NCBI GenBank assembly: GCA_963842955.1
Contig: CAWJIJ010000008.1
Location: 1 to 64,000, forward strand
Direction: 5' to 3'
Source: JARFQW01 sp963842955
GTDB taxonomy: Bacteria > Pseudomonadota > Gammaproteobacteria > Steroidobacterales > XN24
Length of the DNA: 64,000 nucleotides
The translations under genes and the position numbers were made by a program. Positions 1-7,434 of the stretch are shown in pieces. Position 1 is the stretch's first letter, and each line of letters begins with the position of its first letter. The notes beneath the pieces were generated by a model. That model was given only the letters and a program-made list of their open reading frames with translations. It ran no database searches and was not told the origin of the DNA.

Positions 1-31
1 GTGCCGGAGCACCCGCCAGACGTCCACAAAG

Positions 32-57
32 AAAAACCCGGCAAAGTGCCGGGTTTT
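32..57 (-). terminator. Rho-independent terminator of the tmRNA gene
   Basis: On the minus strand a GC-rich hairpin (arms ACCCGGC / GCCGGGT, 5-nt loop) is followed by a run of five T. It lies 4 nt beyond the encoded CCA end of the tmRNA gene, so it should end the ssrA transcript. Confidence 0.85.
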
Positions 58-78
58 GAAGTGGTGGAGGCGGCGGGA

Positions 79-343
79 CAGCTGTTCCGTATCTTTCGAT
101 ACGGGCCGGACTATTCCTTCACCTGCAGATGACTGCAGGGGAGGGCGTGTTGTGGATCCATTGCAGCCAACGGATCCACCCTAGTACTCCGTAGTCAGCA
201 CCTTAGGAGCCTATGAGTCTCTAGCCGGCTTGCTGGTTTCCCATTCACCGGACGGCGTTGGCGTAGAGCCTATGCTCCGTAGCGTTCACCGTATGAGCCC
301 TCTTTTCCAACGGGGATCACTCCCCGTGGCGACCATTTCACTA
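79..343 (-). ncRNA. Group I self-splicing intron in the tmRNA T-loop
   Basis: This 265-nt insert splits the T-loop between its sixth and seventh bases and has group I hallmarks. P1: exon CGAU (347-344) pairs with intron GUCG (333-330), placing a U-G wobble at the 5' splice site. P2: ACGGGG (327-322) pairs with CCCCGU (315-310). P7: GACU (219-216) pairs with AGUC (112-109). P9: CCGUAUC-GAAA-GAUACGG (104-87). The intron ends in G (position 79). The 3' core GUGAAGGAAUAGUCC closely resembles, from memory, the Azoarcus tRNA-Ile intron, as does the CUCCUAAGG block near 207-199. Two extra hairpins lie between the P8 region and P7 3'. There is no ORF, so no homing endonuclease; mobility in trans or vertical inheritance is inferred. 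Splicing should be required to make functional tmRNA. Confidence 0.9.
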
Positions 344-574
344 ATCGAACCCGCGTCCGCAAGCCCTCCGCTACAGGCTCTACATGCTTATCCGCGTCTT
401 TGATTTAACGCGCTGCTACCCGACGGGCAGGGAAGACAACGCGCTGTCCCAGTTAGGTTTTAACTGATCCACCCTGGGAGAGCTTCACAGCGGTCTTGTG
501 AGGATGACGCCTGAATGTCCCGAAGGACCTGGACGCACAAGCACGGCTCCAGTCAGACGGCAATCTACTGTTTT

Positions 575-607
575 TTAGGCAGCGAGTGCGTAGTTGTCGT
601 CGTTGGC
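575..607 (-). other. tmRNA proteolysis-tag reading frame
   Basis: Eleven codons within the tmRNA read GCC AAC GAC GAC AAC TAC GCA CTC GCT GCC TAA, giving the tag ANDDNYALAA. The LAA end is the degron recognised by ClpXP and related proteases. The resume codon is GCC (Ala), as in most bacteria. Confidence 0.93.
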
Positions 608-855
608 AACTAAGAGTTTGCAGACAGTTTTACGAGGCACCTGCACCTCGGCATGCACCTGGAGTTTCGTGACCCACGTCGAAGCCATGTCGCCCCCAGA
701 AAATCGAATCAACACCCGAAGTCTACGGCCGGCATCGCCGGCGCGCTACTGTTAGATGGGGATTTCGCGACCGGGTTCAATGGCCCGGGCTCCGAAGACT
801 CTAGGCCATATATTCATAAGACAAATGAGTTATATCTAATAACTTGTTGTTTTTA

Positions 856-1335
856 TTATCTTCCCTTCAGAATTCTGGCTTTCTCTCTCTGCCAGTCGCG
901 ATCCTTCTCGGTGGCGCGCTTGTCGTGCTGCTTCTTGCCTTTGGCCAGCCCGACGTCGAGCTTCGCGCGGCCCTTGCTCCAGTAGAGCGACAGGGGCACC
1001 AGGGTATATCCCTTGCGCTCCACCTGGCCGATCAGGTTGTCGATCTCGTGGCGATGCAGGAGCAGTTTGCGCGTCCGGGTCGGGTCGGTCTTGATGTGGG
1101 TGGATGCTGACGTGAGCGGGGCGATATGGGCGCCGAACAGCCACGCCTCGCCGTCGCGCAGGAGCACATAGCTTTCCGTGAGCTGGGCGCGCCCGGCCCT
1201 GAGGCTTTTGACCTCCCAGCCCTGGAGGGCCAGCCCGGCCTCGATACGGTTTTCGATGAAGAACTCGTAGCGGGCCTTCTTGTTGACGGCGATCTGGTTG
1301 CCGCCCGCGCCCTTGTTCGCCTTCTTGGCGCTCAT
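856..1335 (-). CDS. smpB: SsrA-binding protein SmpB
   Basis: SmpB binds the tRNA-like domain of tmRNA and delivers it to stalled ribosomes in the cytoplasm. The 159-aa product has the usual family length. It shows the beta-barrel signature NKKARYEFFIENRIEAGL and GWEVKSLRAG, the YTLVPLSLYW segment, and a basic C-terminal tail KKQHDKRATEKDRDW that mimics an mRNA/anticodon arm in the ribosome. The ATG at 1335 (MSAKKANKG) is preferred over an in-frame start 15 codons upstream because the extra residues are unlike family members. It lies just upstream of the tmRNA gene on the same strand, the frequent smpB-ssrA pairing. Confidence 0.96.
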   Translation of the reverse strand: MSAKKANKGAGGNQIAVNKKARYEFFIENRIEAGLALQGWEVKSLRAGRAQLTESYVLLRDGEAWLFGAHIAPLTSASTHIKTDPTRTRKLLLHRHEIDNLIGQVERKGYTLVPLSLYWSKGRAKLDVGLAKGKKQHDKRATEKDRDWQREKARILKGR

Positions 1336-1502
1336 CTGGAATTCCCGTGGCGGGTTTCGAAGCCCGGTTGAAGTCATCATAACGGCCTGCGCTCCCGGTG
1401 CGGCGCAGGATGTCCGGGGACGAAAGTCTCGCCCCGGCTGTTGTCTGGGAAGGGGATTTAATCCAAAATCGCCAGCCTTTTAAAGGTCCGGGACGGCGCC
1501 AC

Positions 1503-2879
1503 ATGGCCAAGCGATCCTCCCTGCACGGCCTCTGGTCCTCCAGACTGGCCTTCATCTTCGCCGTCAGCGGCTCGGCTGTGGGCCTGGGCAACATCTGGAA
1601 ATTTCCCTACGTTGCGGGCGCCAACGGCGGAGGCGCCTTCGTCCTTTTCTACCTGCTGTGCGTGGCCTGTATCGGTCTGCCCATCATGATTTCCGAAGTC
1701 CTGATCGGCCGCCGGGGGCGCAGAAATCCGATTGCGACGATGCGCCTGGTCGGGGAAGAGGAGAACAGCCATCCCTCCTGGGGCCTCGTTGGCGCCATGG
1801 GGATTATCGCGGGTTTTCTTATTCTGTCGTTCTACAGCGTGATCGCCGGGTGGTCGCTGGTCTACGTGGTCAACAGTGCGGCGGGGCAGTTTGCGGGCGG
1901 CGACCCGGAGAAAATCGGCGGCATCTTCAGTTCGCTTCTGAGCGACTGGCAATCCATGGCCCTGTGGCACACGCTCTTCATGGCGCTCACGGTGTGGGTG
2001 GTGGCACGGGGTGTGGAGCGGGGCCTTGAGACGGCTGTGCGTTTTCTCATGCCTGCCCTCGCTATCCTGTTGCTGGTGCTGCTGGCCTACAGCATTCGGA
2101 TGGGGGATTTCGCGCGCGGCATCGAATTCCTCTTCAAGGCGGATTTCAGCGCGCTGACGGCCGAGGGGATGCTTGCCGCCATGGGGCAGGCCTTCTTCAC
2201 GCTCTCCGTCGGCATGGGAGCCATCATGGCCTACGGGGCCTATCTCCCCGAGGGGACCTCGATTACCGGCACGTCGGTGTCCGTGGTGATCGCCGATACC
2301 CTGGTGGCCCTGCTGGCCGGTCTCGTGATCTTTCCCATCGTATTCGCCAATGGCCTTGATCCGGCCGCCGGTCCCGGGCTGATTTTCGAAACCCTGCCGG
2401 TCGCGTTCGGGAAGATGTCCGGCGGCACGTTCTTCGCGACCCTGTTTTTCGTGTTGCTGACCTTCGCGGCCTGGACTTCGGCGATCGGCCTCATCGAGCC
2501 AGCGGTGGCATGGAGCGTGGAGAGCCACGGCCAGTCGCGCGCCCGCTCCGCCATGGTTATCGGCGTCATCATCTGGTCGCTCGGGTTTCTGACGATTTTC
2601 TCGTTCAACGAGATGGCCGACGTGAAGCTGTTCGGGCGTACGGCGTTCGAGAACCTGGATCACCTGACCAGCAACATCATGCTGCCCCTGGGCGGACTGT
2701 TTATCAGCGTCTTTGCCGGCTGGGCCATGTGCAAGAACTCCACCGCCGAGGAACTGGACGTCGGCACCAGCTTCATCTACCAGGCCTGGCGCTTCCTGTC
2801 CCGGTGGGTGGCGCCGGTGGCTGTTCTGCTGGTGTTCCTGCAGGCCACCGGCCTGCTGACTGCCGCCGGGTTGCTTTAG
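1503..2879 (+). CDS. Sodium-dependent neurotransmitter-symporter family transporter (NSS/SNF)
   Basis: A 458-aa inner-membrane protein with about a dozen hydrophobic segments. The first helix carries the hallmark GSAVGLGNIWKFPY, which in this family binds Na+ and the substrate. A second conserved block, GQAFFTLSVGMG, is the unwound TM6 region of LeuT-like transporters. Bacterial members usually import amino acids with Na+; the substrate cannot be read from sequence. The ATG at 1503 (MAKRSSLHGLWSSR) matches the family start, and the frame open upstream from 1398 is not homologous. It is divergent from smpB and abuts ratA, whose GTG follows its stop directly. Confidence 0.92.
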   Translation: MAKRSSLHGLWSSRLAFIFAVSGSAVGLGNIWKFPYVAGANGGGAFVLFYLLCVACIGLPIMISEVLIGRRGRRNPIATMRLVGEEENSHPSWGLVGAMGIIAGFLILSFYSVIAGWSLVYVVNSAAGQFAGGDPEKIGGIFSSLLSDWQSMALWHTLFMALTVWVVARGVERGLETAVRFLMPALAILLLVLLAYSIRMGDFARGIEFLFKADFSALTAEGMLAAMGQAFFTLSVGMGAIMAYGAYLPEGTSITGTSVSVVIADTLVALLAGLVIFPIVFANGLDPAAGPGLIFETLPVAFGKMSGGTFFATLFFVLLTFAAWTSAIGLIEPAVAWSVESHGQSRARSAMVIGVIIWSLGFLTIFSFNEMADVKLFGRTAFENLDHLTSNIMLPLGGLFISVFAGWAMCKNSTAEELDVGTSFIYQAWRFLSRWVAPVAVLLVFLQATGLLTAAGLL

Positions 2880-3317
2880 GTGCGCGAAGTCCGCCGCAGC
2901 GCTGTGGTTCCGTACTCCGCGGAGGAGATGTTCAACCTGGTCAACGACGTGGCCGCCTACCCCGATTTTCTGGCCTGGTGCTACCAGGCCACGATTCATC
3001 GTTCCACCGCCGAGGAGATTGAGGCCAGTCTTGGCCTGGCCCACGGCGCGCTGAAAGGTGAGTTCACCACGATCAATCGCCTTAGCCCCTGGGAAGAGAT
3101 CCGCATTGACCTGGTCGGTGGGCCGTTCCGTCACCTGGATGGCCGCTGGACCTTCGAGGCGCTGGACGAGGATGCTTCCGAGGTGGGTGTGGAGATGCGC
3201 TTCGAATTTGCCAGCCCGATCACCGGGCTGTTGTTCAGTTCGATCTTCGAGCAGATCGTGGGATCCCTCGTGGACGCGTTTTCCGACCGGGCCCGGGCCG
3301 TCTATGGACCCCGCTAG
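2880..3317 (+). CDS. ratA: RatA-like COQ10/START-domain protein
   Basis: A 145-aa START/polyketide-cyclase fold protein. Residues 1-40 (REVRRSAVVPYSAEEMFNLV.DVAAYPDFLAWC) and the LTTINRL-like and VDAFSDRARAVYG segments are typical of RatA/Coq10. E. coli RatA was described as a toxin blocking 70S assembly, while homologues bind ubiquinone; the role here is not settled. The GTG start at 2880 directly follows the transporter stop. The 3' end overlaps rnfH by 14 nt, matching the common ratA-rnfH pair. Confidence 0.9.
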   Translation: MREVRRSAVVPYSAEEMFNLVNDVAAYPDFLAWCYQATIHRSTAEEIEASLGLAHGALKGEFTTINRLSPWEEIRIDLVGGPFRHLDGRWTFEALDEDASEVGVEMRFEFASPITGLLFSSIFEQIVGSLVDAFSDRARAVYGPR

Positions 3318-3627
3318 CCGGATCCGGTCCGACGGTTTCTATCGCGTGGAAGTGTCCTACGCGCTTCCGGAACGTCAGCTGATCGTGCCGGTGGACGTGC
3401 CGCCCGAGACCACGGCCATAGAAGCCATCCGCCTGTCGGGCATCGAGGAGCAGTTTGCCGAGATTGACCTGGCCATCAACCGGATCGGCGTATTCGGCAA
3501 GCTCTGCAAGCCGGACCGGGTGCTGGCTCCGGGAGAACGGGTGGAAATCTATCGGCCGCTGAAGGCGGATCCGAAGGCAGTGCGCAGGGAACGGGCAGCA
3601 AGAGCGAAGTCTGCTCCGGAATCGTGA
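3304..3627 (+). CDS. rnfH: RnfH family ubiquitin-like protein
   Basis: A 107-aa protein of the RnfH/UPF0125 family with a beta-grasp fold. The conserved core VEVSYALPERQ, the IGVFGKLCKPDRVLAPGERVEIYRPL block and the basic tail DPKAVRRERAARAK are present. The ATG at 3304 overlaps the end of ratA. Its function is poorly defined; it is conserved next to ratA and the smpB/bamE neighbourhood in gammaproteobacteria. Confidence 0.92.
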   Translation: MDPASRIRSDGFYRVEVSYALPERQLIVPVDVPPETTAIEAIRLSGIEEQFAEIDLAINRIGVFGKLCKPDRVLAPGERVEIYRPLKADPKAVRRERAARAKSAPES

Positions 3628-3636
3628 GCCCGGTGG

Positions 3637-4023
3637 CTAGCCGTCGAACGCGGCGTCGATGTCGTTTGTGACTTTTTCCTGGTCGGGGCGCTCGACGCTC
3701 GACACCGTGTCTCCCTCGAAGAACACGGTCATCCGGCTCTGGATCACGTCGCCGGTGGAGCCCATCTTCAGATAGAACACATAGTCCCAGCGCTGTTCGT
3801 TGAATGCATCAGCGATCATCGGCGTACCGAGCAGGAACCGTACCTGGCCGCGGGTCATGCCCTCGTTGACCCGCTCGAGGTGGTCCGCTTCCAGGTAATT
3901 GCCCTGCTGAATATTCAGCTTGTAGGGCTTCAGCGAGAAACGACGCCCTGAGCAGCCGCTGGTGGCCGCCAGCGAAAAGGCGACGAGCGTGGCGATCAGG
4001 AAAGATGCAAGGCGTGGGTTCAT
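3637..4023 (-). CDS. bamE: Outer-membrane assembly lipoprotein BamE (SmpA)
   Basis: A 128-aa small lipoprotein of the BAM complex, which folds beta-barrel proteins into the outer membrane. It has a basic, hydrophobic signal peptide (1-23) ending in a lipobox with Cys24 (ATSGC). The SmpA/OmlA domain follows: LERVNEGMTRGQVRFLLGTPMI, then WDYVFYLK and the MTVFFEGDTVSSVE strand. It is divergent from fur and convergent with rnfH, a very common gammaproteobacterial order. Confidence 0.95.
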   Translation of the reverse strand: MNPRLASFLIATLVAFSLAATSGCSGRRFSLKPYKLNIQQGNYLEADHLERVNEGMTRGQVRFLLGTPMIADAFNEQRWDYVFYLKMGSTGDVIQSRMTVFFEGDTVSSVERPDQEKVTNDIDAAFDG

Positions 4024-4145
4024 GGAACGATGTGCTTTCCGGCGGGTCCAGAGTCGTTACGGTGGCGACAGCGGTTCAGACTCGGCAATAATACCAAAGC
4101 TGAAGCATCGAATACCCGCCACGCCGAAAAGCCCACGGGGGACTC

Positions 4146-4571
4146 TTGGACAATAAGGAACTCAAGAAAGTCGGACTCAAGGTCACCCTGCCCAGGGTGA
4201 AGATCCTCGAGATTCTGGAAACCGTCCCGCAGCGCCACATGAGCGCCGAGGATGTCTACCGGACGCTGCTGGACTCCGACGAAGAAATCGGCCTGGCCAC
4301 CGTCTACCGGGTGCTCACCCAGTTCGAGGCGGCCGGGCTGGTTCGCCGGCACAACTTCGAGGGCGGCAGCGCCGTGTTCGAATTGGACGACGGCAGCCAC
4401 CACGACCATATCGTTTGCCAGCAGTGTGGCGAGGTAGTGGAGTTTTTCGACAAGGTCATCGAAGAGCGGCAGCAGGTGGTCGCCGAGGAGCGGGGTTTCG
4501 AAATCGGCGAGCACGCCCTGGTGATCTATGGCAACTGCGTACGCGAGGATTGCCCGCGGAAACGACGGTAG
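4146..4571 (+). CDS. fur: Ferric uptake regulator Fur
   Basis: A 141-aa Fe2+-dependent repressor. The winged helix is at the N-terminus (LKKVGLKVTLPRVKILEILE, then the recognition region AEDVYRTLLDSDEEIGLATVYRVL). Metal-site residues are in HHDHIVCQQCG, with a second Cys pair near the C-terminus (NCVREDC). The start is TTG at 4146; the protein aligns with E. coli Fur from its first residues. It is divergent from bamE. No clear Fur box was found in the 122-bp intergenic gap. Confidence 0.95.
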   Translation: MDNKELKKVGLKVTLPRVKILEILETVPQRHMSAEDVYRTLLDSDEEIGLATVYRVLTQFEAAGLVRRHNFEGGSAVFELDDGSHHDHIVCQQCGEVVEFFDKVIEERQQVVAEERGFEIGEHALVIYGNCVREDCPRKRR

Positions 4572-4596
4572 CGCAAAGGCCCCGCGGCCAGGTTTT

Positions 4597-6273
4597 TCAT
4601 GCTTCTTTCGCGCGGGTAATCATTTCTTCGGCGTGAGCCCGGGTCCGATCGGTGATTTCCACACCCCCCAGCATGCGCGCCAGTTCCTCGACCCGTTCGG
4701 TATTCGTCAGCCGGGCGAGGCGAGTGCGCGTGGTCTCGCCGTCAGTCAGCTTTGATACTCGCAGATGCGCGTCCGCCTGGCTGGCGACCTGGGGCAGATG
4801 GGTGACACACAATACCTGGCGCCTGGATCCGAGTTCCCGCAGGCGTCTCCCCACGATCTCCGCCACGCCACCGCCCACGCCCGCGTCCACTTCATCGAAT
4901 ACCACCGAGGGTGTACCCGCTGTCCGGGTCGCTGCCACCTGGATCGCGAGGCCGATTCGCGAGAGTTCCCCTCCCGAGGCGACCTTTCCCAGCGGGGCAG
5001 GCGGCTGCCCGGGATTGGCGGTGACCAGGAATTCGATGTTGTCCCGCCCCAGCGCCTGGGGTTCCGCCTCCGAGTCCGTGTGTACCCCGATTTCCAGCCG
5101 TCCGCCTGGCATGCCGAGCTGAGCCATGAGCCCGGTCACTTCCCCGGCGAGGGCCTTGCCGGCAGCAATGCGATGTCGGCTGAGCTTTGCGGCGGCCTTG
5201 TCATAGGCCGCCCGGGCCTTTTCTTCGGCGGCGGCCGCGGCCTCCAGGGCGGTTTCGGCGTTTTCCAGTTCGTTGATTTCGGATCTCAGCGCCTCAAGCC
5301 GTTCCGGCAGGTCGTCGGCGCTCACCTGGTGCTTGCGGACCAGGTCGCGCACGCTTTGCCGCCGGGACGCCACGGTCTCTATTCGCGCCGGATCGGCGTC
5401 CAGTGACGATGCGTAGCTCTGCAGGCCTGCCGCGGCCTCGGCGGCCTGGATCTGCGCCTCGGTGGCCATGGTCGCCACCTCCGCCAGTGCCGGATCGATG
5501 TCAGCCAGCTGATCCAGCAGCCGAGCCGCCTTTCCCAGCCGGTCATGGGCTGACCCGGATTCCGACTCGTAGATCAGGGCTATGGCTTCATCGCAGCCTT
5601 CGGCCAGGCGGCCCGCATTGGCCAGCCGTGCGTGCTCCTGCTCCAGTTCCGCCGCCTCGCCGGGGAGCAGGGCGAGGGCTTCGAGTTCGCCGGCCTGGTA
5701 GCGCAGGAGGTCCAGACGATCGTCCCGGTCGCGATGCGCGGTTTCAAGGCGCCGACGGGTCTCGCCGGCATTCCGCCAGCGCTGCCAGCCCTTGGTCACG
5801 GCAGCAAGGGCGGCCCCATGGCCACCGTGGTCATCGAGGATCTCCCGCTGCACGGCCGGACGAACGAGGGACTGGTGGGCGTGCTGACCGTGAATGTCGA
5901 TGAGCCGCTCGCCCAGCTGGCGCAGGGTTTGCAGCGTCGTGGATGCGCCGTTGATATAGGCTCGCGAGCGGCCCTCGCGGCCCACCACTCGCCGGACCAC
6001 GCATTCGCCGTCGGCATCGAGGTCGTGTTCCTTGAGCCACTCCTGCACCGGCTCCACCTCGCCTATGTCCATGGAGGCGGTGATCTCGGCCCGCTCGGCG
6101 CCGTGACGCACGGCGCTCCCGTCGGCCCGGTCGCCCAGAACCAGTCCGAGGGCATCCAGCAGGATCGATTTGCCGGCGCCGGTTTCCCCGGTCAGGACGG
6201 TCATGCCGCCGGAGAGGTCGAGTTCCACCTCGTCGATGATGGCGAAATCCCGGACGTGCAGGCTCGTGAGCAT
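4597..6273 (-). CDS. recN: DNA repair protein RecN
   Basis: A 558-aa SMC-like ATPase for recombinational double-strand-break repair. The N-terminal head has Walker A GETGAGKSILLDAL (about residues 30-43), followed by a long Ala/Glu/Arg-rich coiled coil. The C-terminal head has the signature ASGGELSRIGLAIQ, Walker B VVFDEVDAGVGG and the switch CVTHLPQVAS. Length matches E. coli RecN (553 aa). It lies 8 nt after nadK on the same strand and is probably co-transcribed. Confidence 0.97.
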   Translation of the reverse strand: MLTSLHVRDFAIIDEVELDLSGGMTVLTGETGAGKSILLDALGLVLGDRADGSAVRHGAERAEITASMDIGEVEPVQEWLKEHDLDADGECVVRRVVGREGRSRAYINGASTTLQTLRQLGERLIDIHGQHAHQSLVRPAVQREILDDHGGHGAALAAVTKGWQRWRNAGETRRRLETAHRDRDDRLDLLRYQAGELEALALLPGEAAELEQEHARLANAGRLAEGCDEAIALIYESESGSAHDRLGKAARLLDQLADIDPALAEVATMATEAQIQAAEAAAGLQSYASSLDADPARIETVASRRQSVRDLVRKHQVSADDLPERLEALRSEINELENAETALEAAAAAEEKARAAYDKAAAKLSRHRIAAGKALAGEVTGLMAQLGMPGGRLEIGVHTDSEAEPQALGRDNIEFLVTANPGQPPAPLGKVASGGELSRIGLAIQVAATRTAGTPSVVFDEVDAGVGGGVAEIVGRRLRELGSRRQVLCVTHLPQVASQADAHLRVSKLTDGETTRTRLARLTNTERVEELARMLGGVEITDRTRAHAEEMITRAKEA

Positions 6274-6281
6274 GCGTCGCC

Positions 6282-7169
6282 TCAGCCGGTGCCGTTGTTC
6301 TTGCCGCGGCCCCAGTGCAGCTTCGAGCGGAGCAGGCGGAAATAATCGTGGTGGCGGGGATGCAGGAGGATGGCGCGCTCGTCCGCGGCGCGGACGTGCA
6401 GTCGGGCCCCCTCCGAGAGCGCCCCCAGCACATGGCCGTCGCAGGTGATTTCGGCCTGCGCGTCGGACCGCTCGATCAGCCGCACTTCCAGGCGGCTTTC
6501 GGCGCTGACCACGATCGGCCGGTCACTGAGCGTATGCGGACAAATGGGAACCAGCGTTACCGCGCCCAGGCTTGGATGAATGATCGGTCCGCCGCCGGAC
6601 AGAGCATAGGCCGTGGACCCCGTGGGTGTGGCAATGATCAGCCCGTCGCCTCGATGCGCGTTTACGAACACGCCGTCGATCCAGTTTTCAAAGTCAATGG
6701 TGCGGCCGGTTTCGCGTTTCTGAAGCACCACGTCATTCAGCGCGATTCCCCGCTCGGATTGATCGCCATCGGTCAGCGTGGCCTCCAGCATGAGGCGCTG
6801 TTCTTCGACGTACTCGCCGCCGAGAATCTCGTCGACGCGCTCGATCATCTCGTCACGGGTTATATCGGCCAGGAAACCCAGCCGCCCGCGATTGATACCA
6901 ACGAGCGGCCGCTGGTGAGGCGCGGCAAGACGCGCGGCGTAGAGCATGGTGCCGTCGCCACCCACGGCGATCATCAGGTCGGCCTGCTGGACCAGGGCGG
7001 GGGCGGCCAGCGCTTCGACAGGCAGCCCGGCGGGCATGCCGGCACCGGGGTCGGCGAGCACGCGAATGTCCTTGCCGGCCAGGTGGTTTGCCAGCTGGGT
7101 CATGGAGTCGCCTACCCGCGGGTCCGAATATTTTCCGGTCAAGGCGACGGTCTGGAATTGCCTGGCCAT
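6282..7169 (-). CDS. nadK: NAD kinase
   Basis: A 295-aa cytosolic enzyme making NADP+ from NAD+ and ATP. It shows the GGDGTML motif with its catalytic Asp, NRGRLGFLAD, and the NE/D-like substrate loop before the TPTGSTAYALSGGGPI block. The ATG at 7169 (MARQFQTVALTG) fits the family. The same frame stays open about 245 codons further upstream, but that translation has no family similarity. It is followed immediately by recN, as in many proteobacteria. Confidence 0.95.
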   Translation of the reverse strand: MARQFQTVALTGKYSDPRVGDSMTQLANHLAGKDIRVLADPGAGMPAGLPVEALAAPALVQQADLMIAVGGDGTMLYAARLAAPHQRPLVGINRGRLGFLADITRDEMIERVDEILGGEYVEEQRLMLEATLTDGDQSERGIALNDVVLQKRETGRTIDFENWIDGVFVNAHRGDGLIIATPTGSTAYALSGGGPIIHPSLGAVTLVPICPHTLSDRPIVVSAESRLEVRLIERSDAQAEITCDGHVLGALSEGARLHVRAADERAILLHPRHHDYFRLLRSKLHWGRGKNNGTG

Positions 7170-7328
7170 GGTGCTCCCCGAAGTGGGCGTCTTTGTAGCA
7201 CGATCACCAACAGACCCGCCACACGGGCTATCCGGATCAGGGGCCGTGTTCTCGAGGGGCGCCCTGCCCGCCATGGCCCTTCGGCAAACTTCCTTGCTAA
7301 CCAAGGCATTGGCGCAAACCTGGCCAGC

Positions 7329-7355
7329 TTGACACTGCGGTTTTGCCGTTGCTAG
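7329..7355 (+). promoter_or_regulatory. Candidate degenerate CIRCE operator / promoter upstream of hrcA
   Basis: TTGACACTG, a 9-nt spacer and CGTTGCTAG reproduce the arm length and exact spacing of the HrcA operator (TTAGCACTC-N9-GAGTGCTAA). Agreement is partial: 6/9 in the left arm and 5/9 in the right. The left arm also contains a perfect TTGACA -35 box, with a weak TAGCGT 18 nt downstream. Autoregulation by HrcA would be expected, but the match is weak. Confidence 0.3.
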
Positions 7356-7434
7356 CGTGAAACCGTCGCGCAGGCGGGTGTCGCGGCGGTAAACTGCCGG
7401 GTCAGGCAGGGCCCTTCGAGAGAGCACGGACGTT

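Larger units (their letters stand above)
62..697 (-). ncRNA. ssrA: tmRNA (SsrA) gene interrupted by a group I intron
   Basis: Transfer-messenger RNA that rescues stalled ribosomes together with SmpB, encoded next door. The 5' end (697-691, GGGGGCG) pairs with CGCCUCC (73-67) ahead of an encoded CCA (64-62), giving a perfect 7-bp acceptor stem with one G-U pair. The tag frame (607-575) encodes ANDDNYALAA and a TAA stop. The conserved 5' stretch GACATGGCTTCGACG and the GTGCATGCCGAGG block are present. The gene spans 636 nt instead of about 360-370 because the T-loop is split. Exon 1 is 697-344 and ends GGGTTCGAT; exon 2 is 78-62 and begins TCCCGCC. Joined, they form a normal GCGGG-TTCGATT-CCCGC T-arm and a 371-nt tmRNA. 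No convincing promoter was found in the AT-rich 158 bp between smpB and the tmRNA; co-transcription with smpB is possible. Confidence 0.95.

Noticed and set aside
62..697. Circularly permuted (two-piece) tmRNA or a tmRNA pseudogene left by an integrated element
   Set aside because: Exon order is normal (5' acceptor strand, tag, then 3' end). The exons join precisely in the T-loop without target duplication, and the insert has group I core motifs.
698..855. Dedicated ssrA promoter
   Set aside because: The region is AT-rich with several weak TATA-like boxes on the minus strand, but no -35/-10 pair with good spacing could be supported.
1458..3134. Long antisense open frame opposite the NSS transporter and ratA
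   Set aside because: It is a high-GC shadow frame, rich in Gly/His/Gln/Arg with no recognisable domain, and it lies opposite well-supported genes.
4024..4145. Fur box between bamE and fur
   Set aside because: No stretch resembles GATAATGATAATCATTATC beyond chance.
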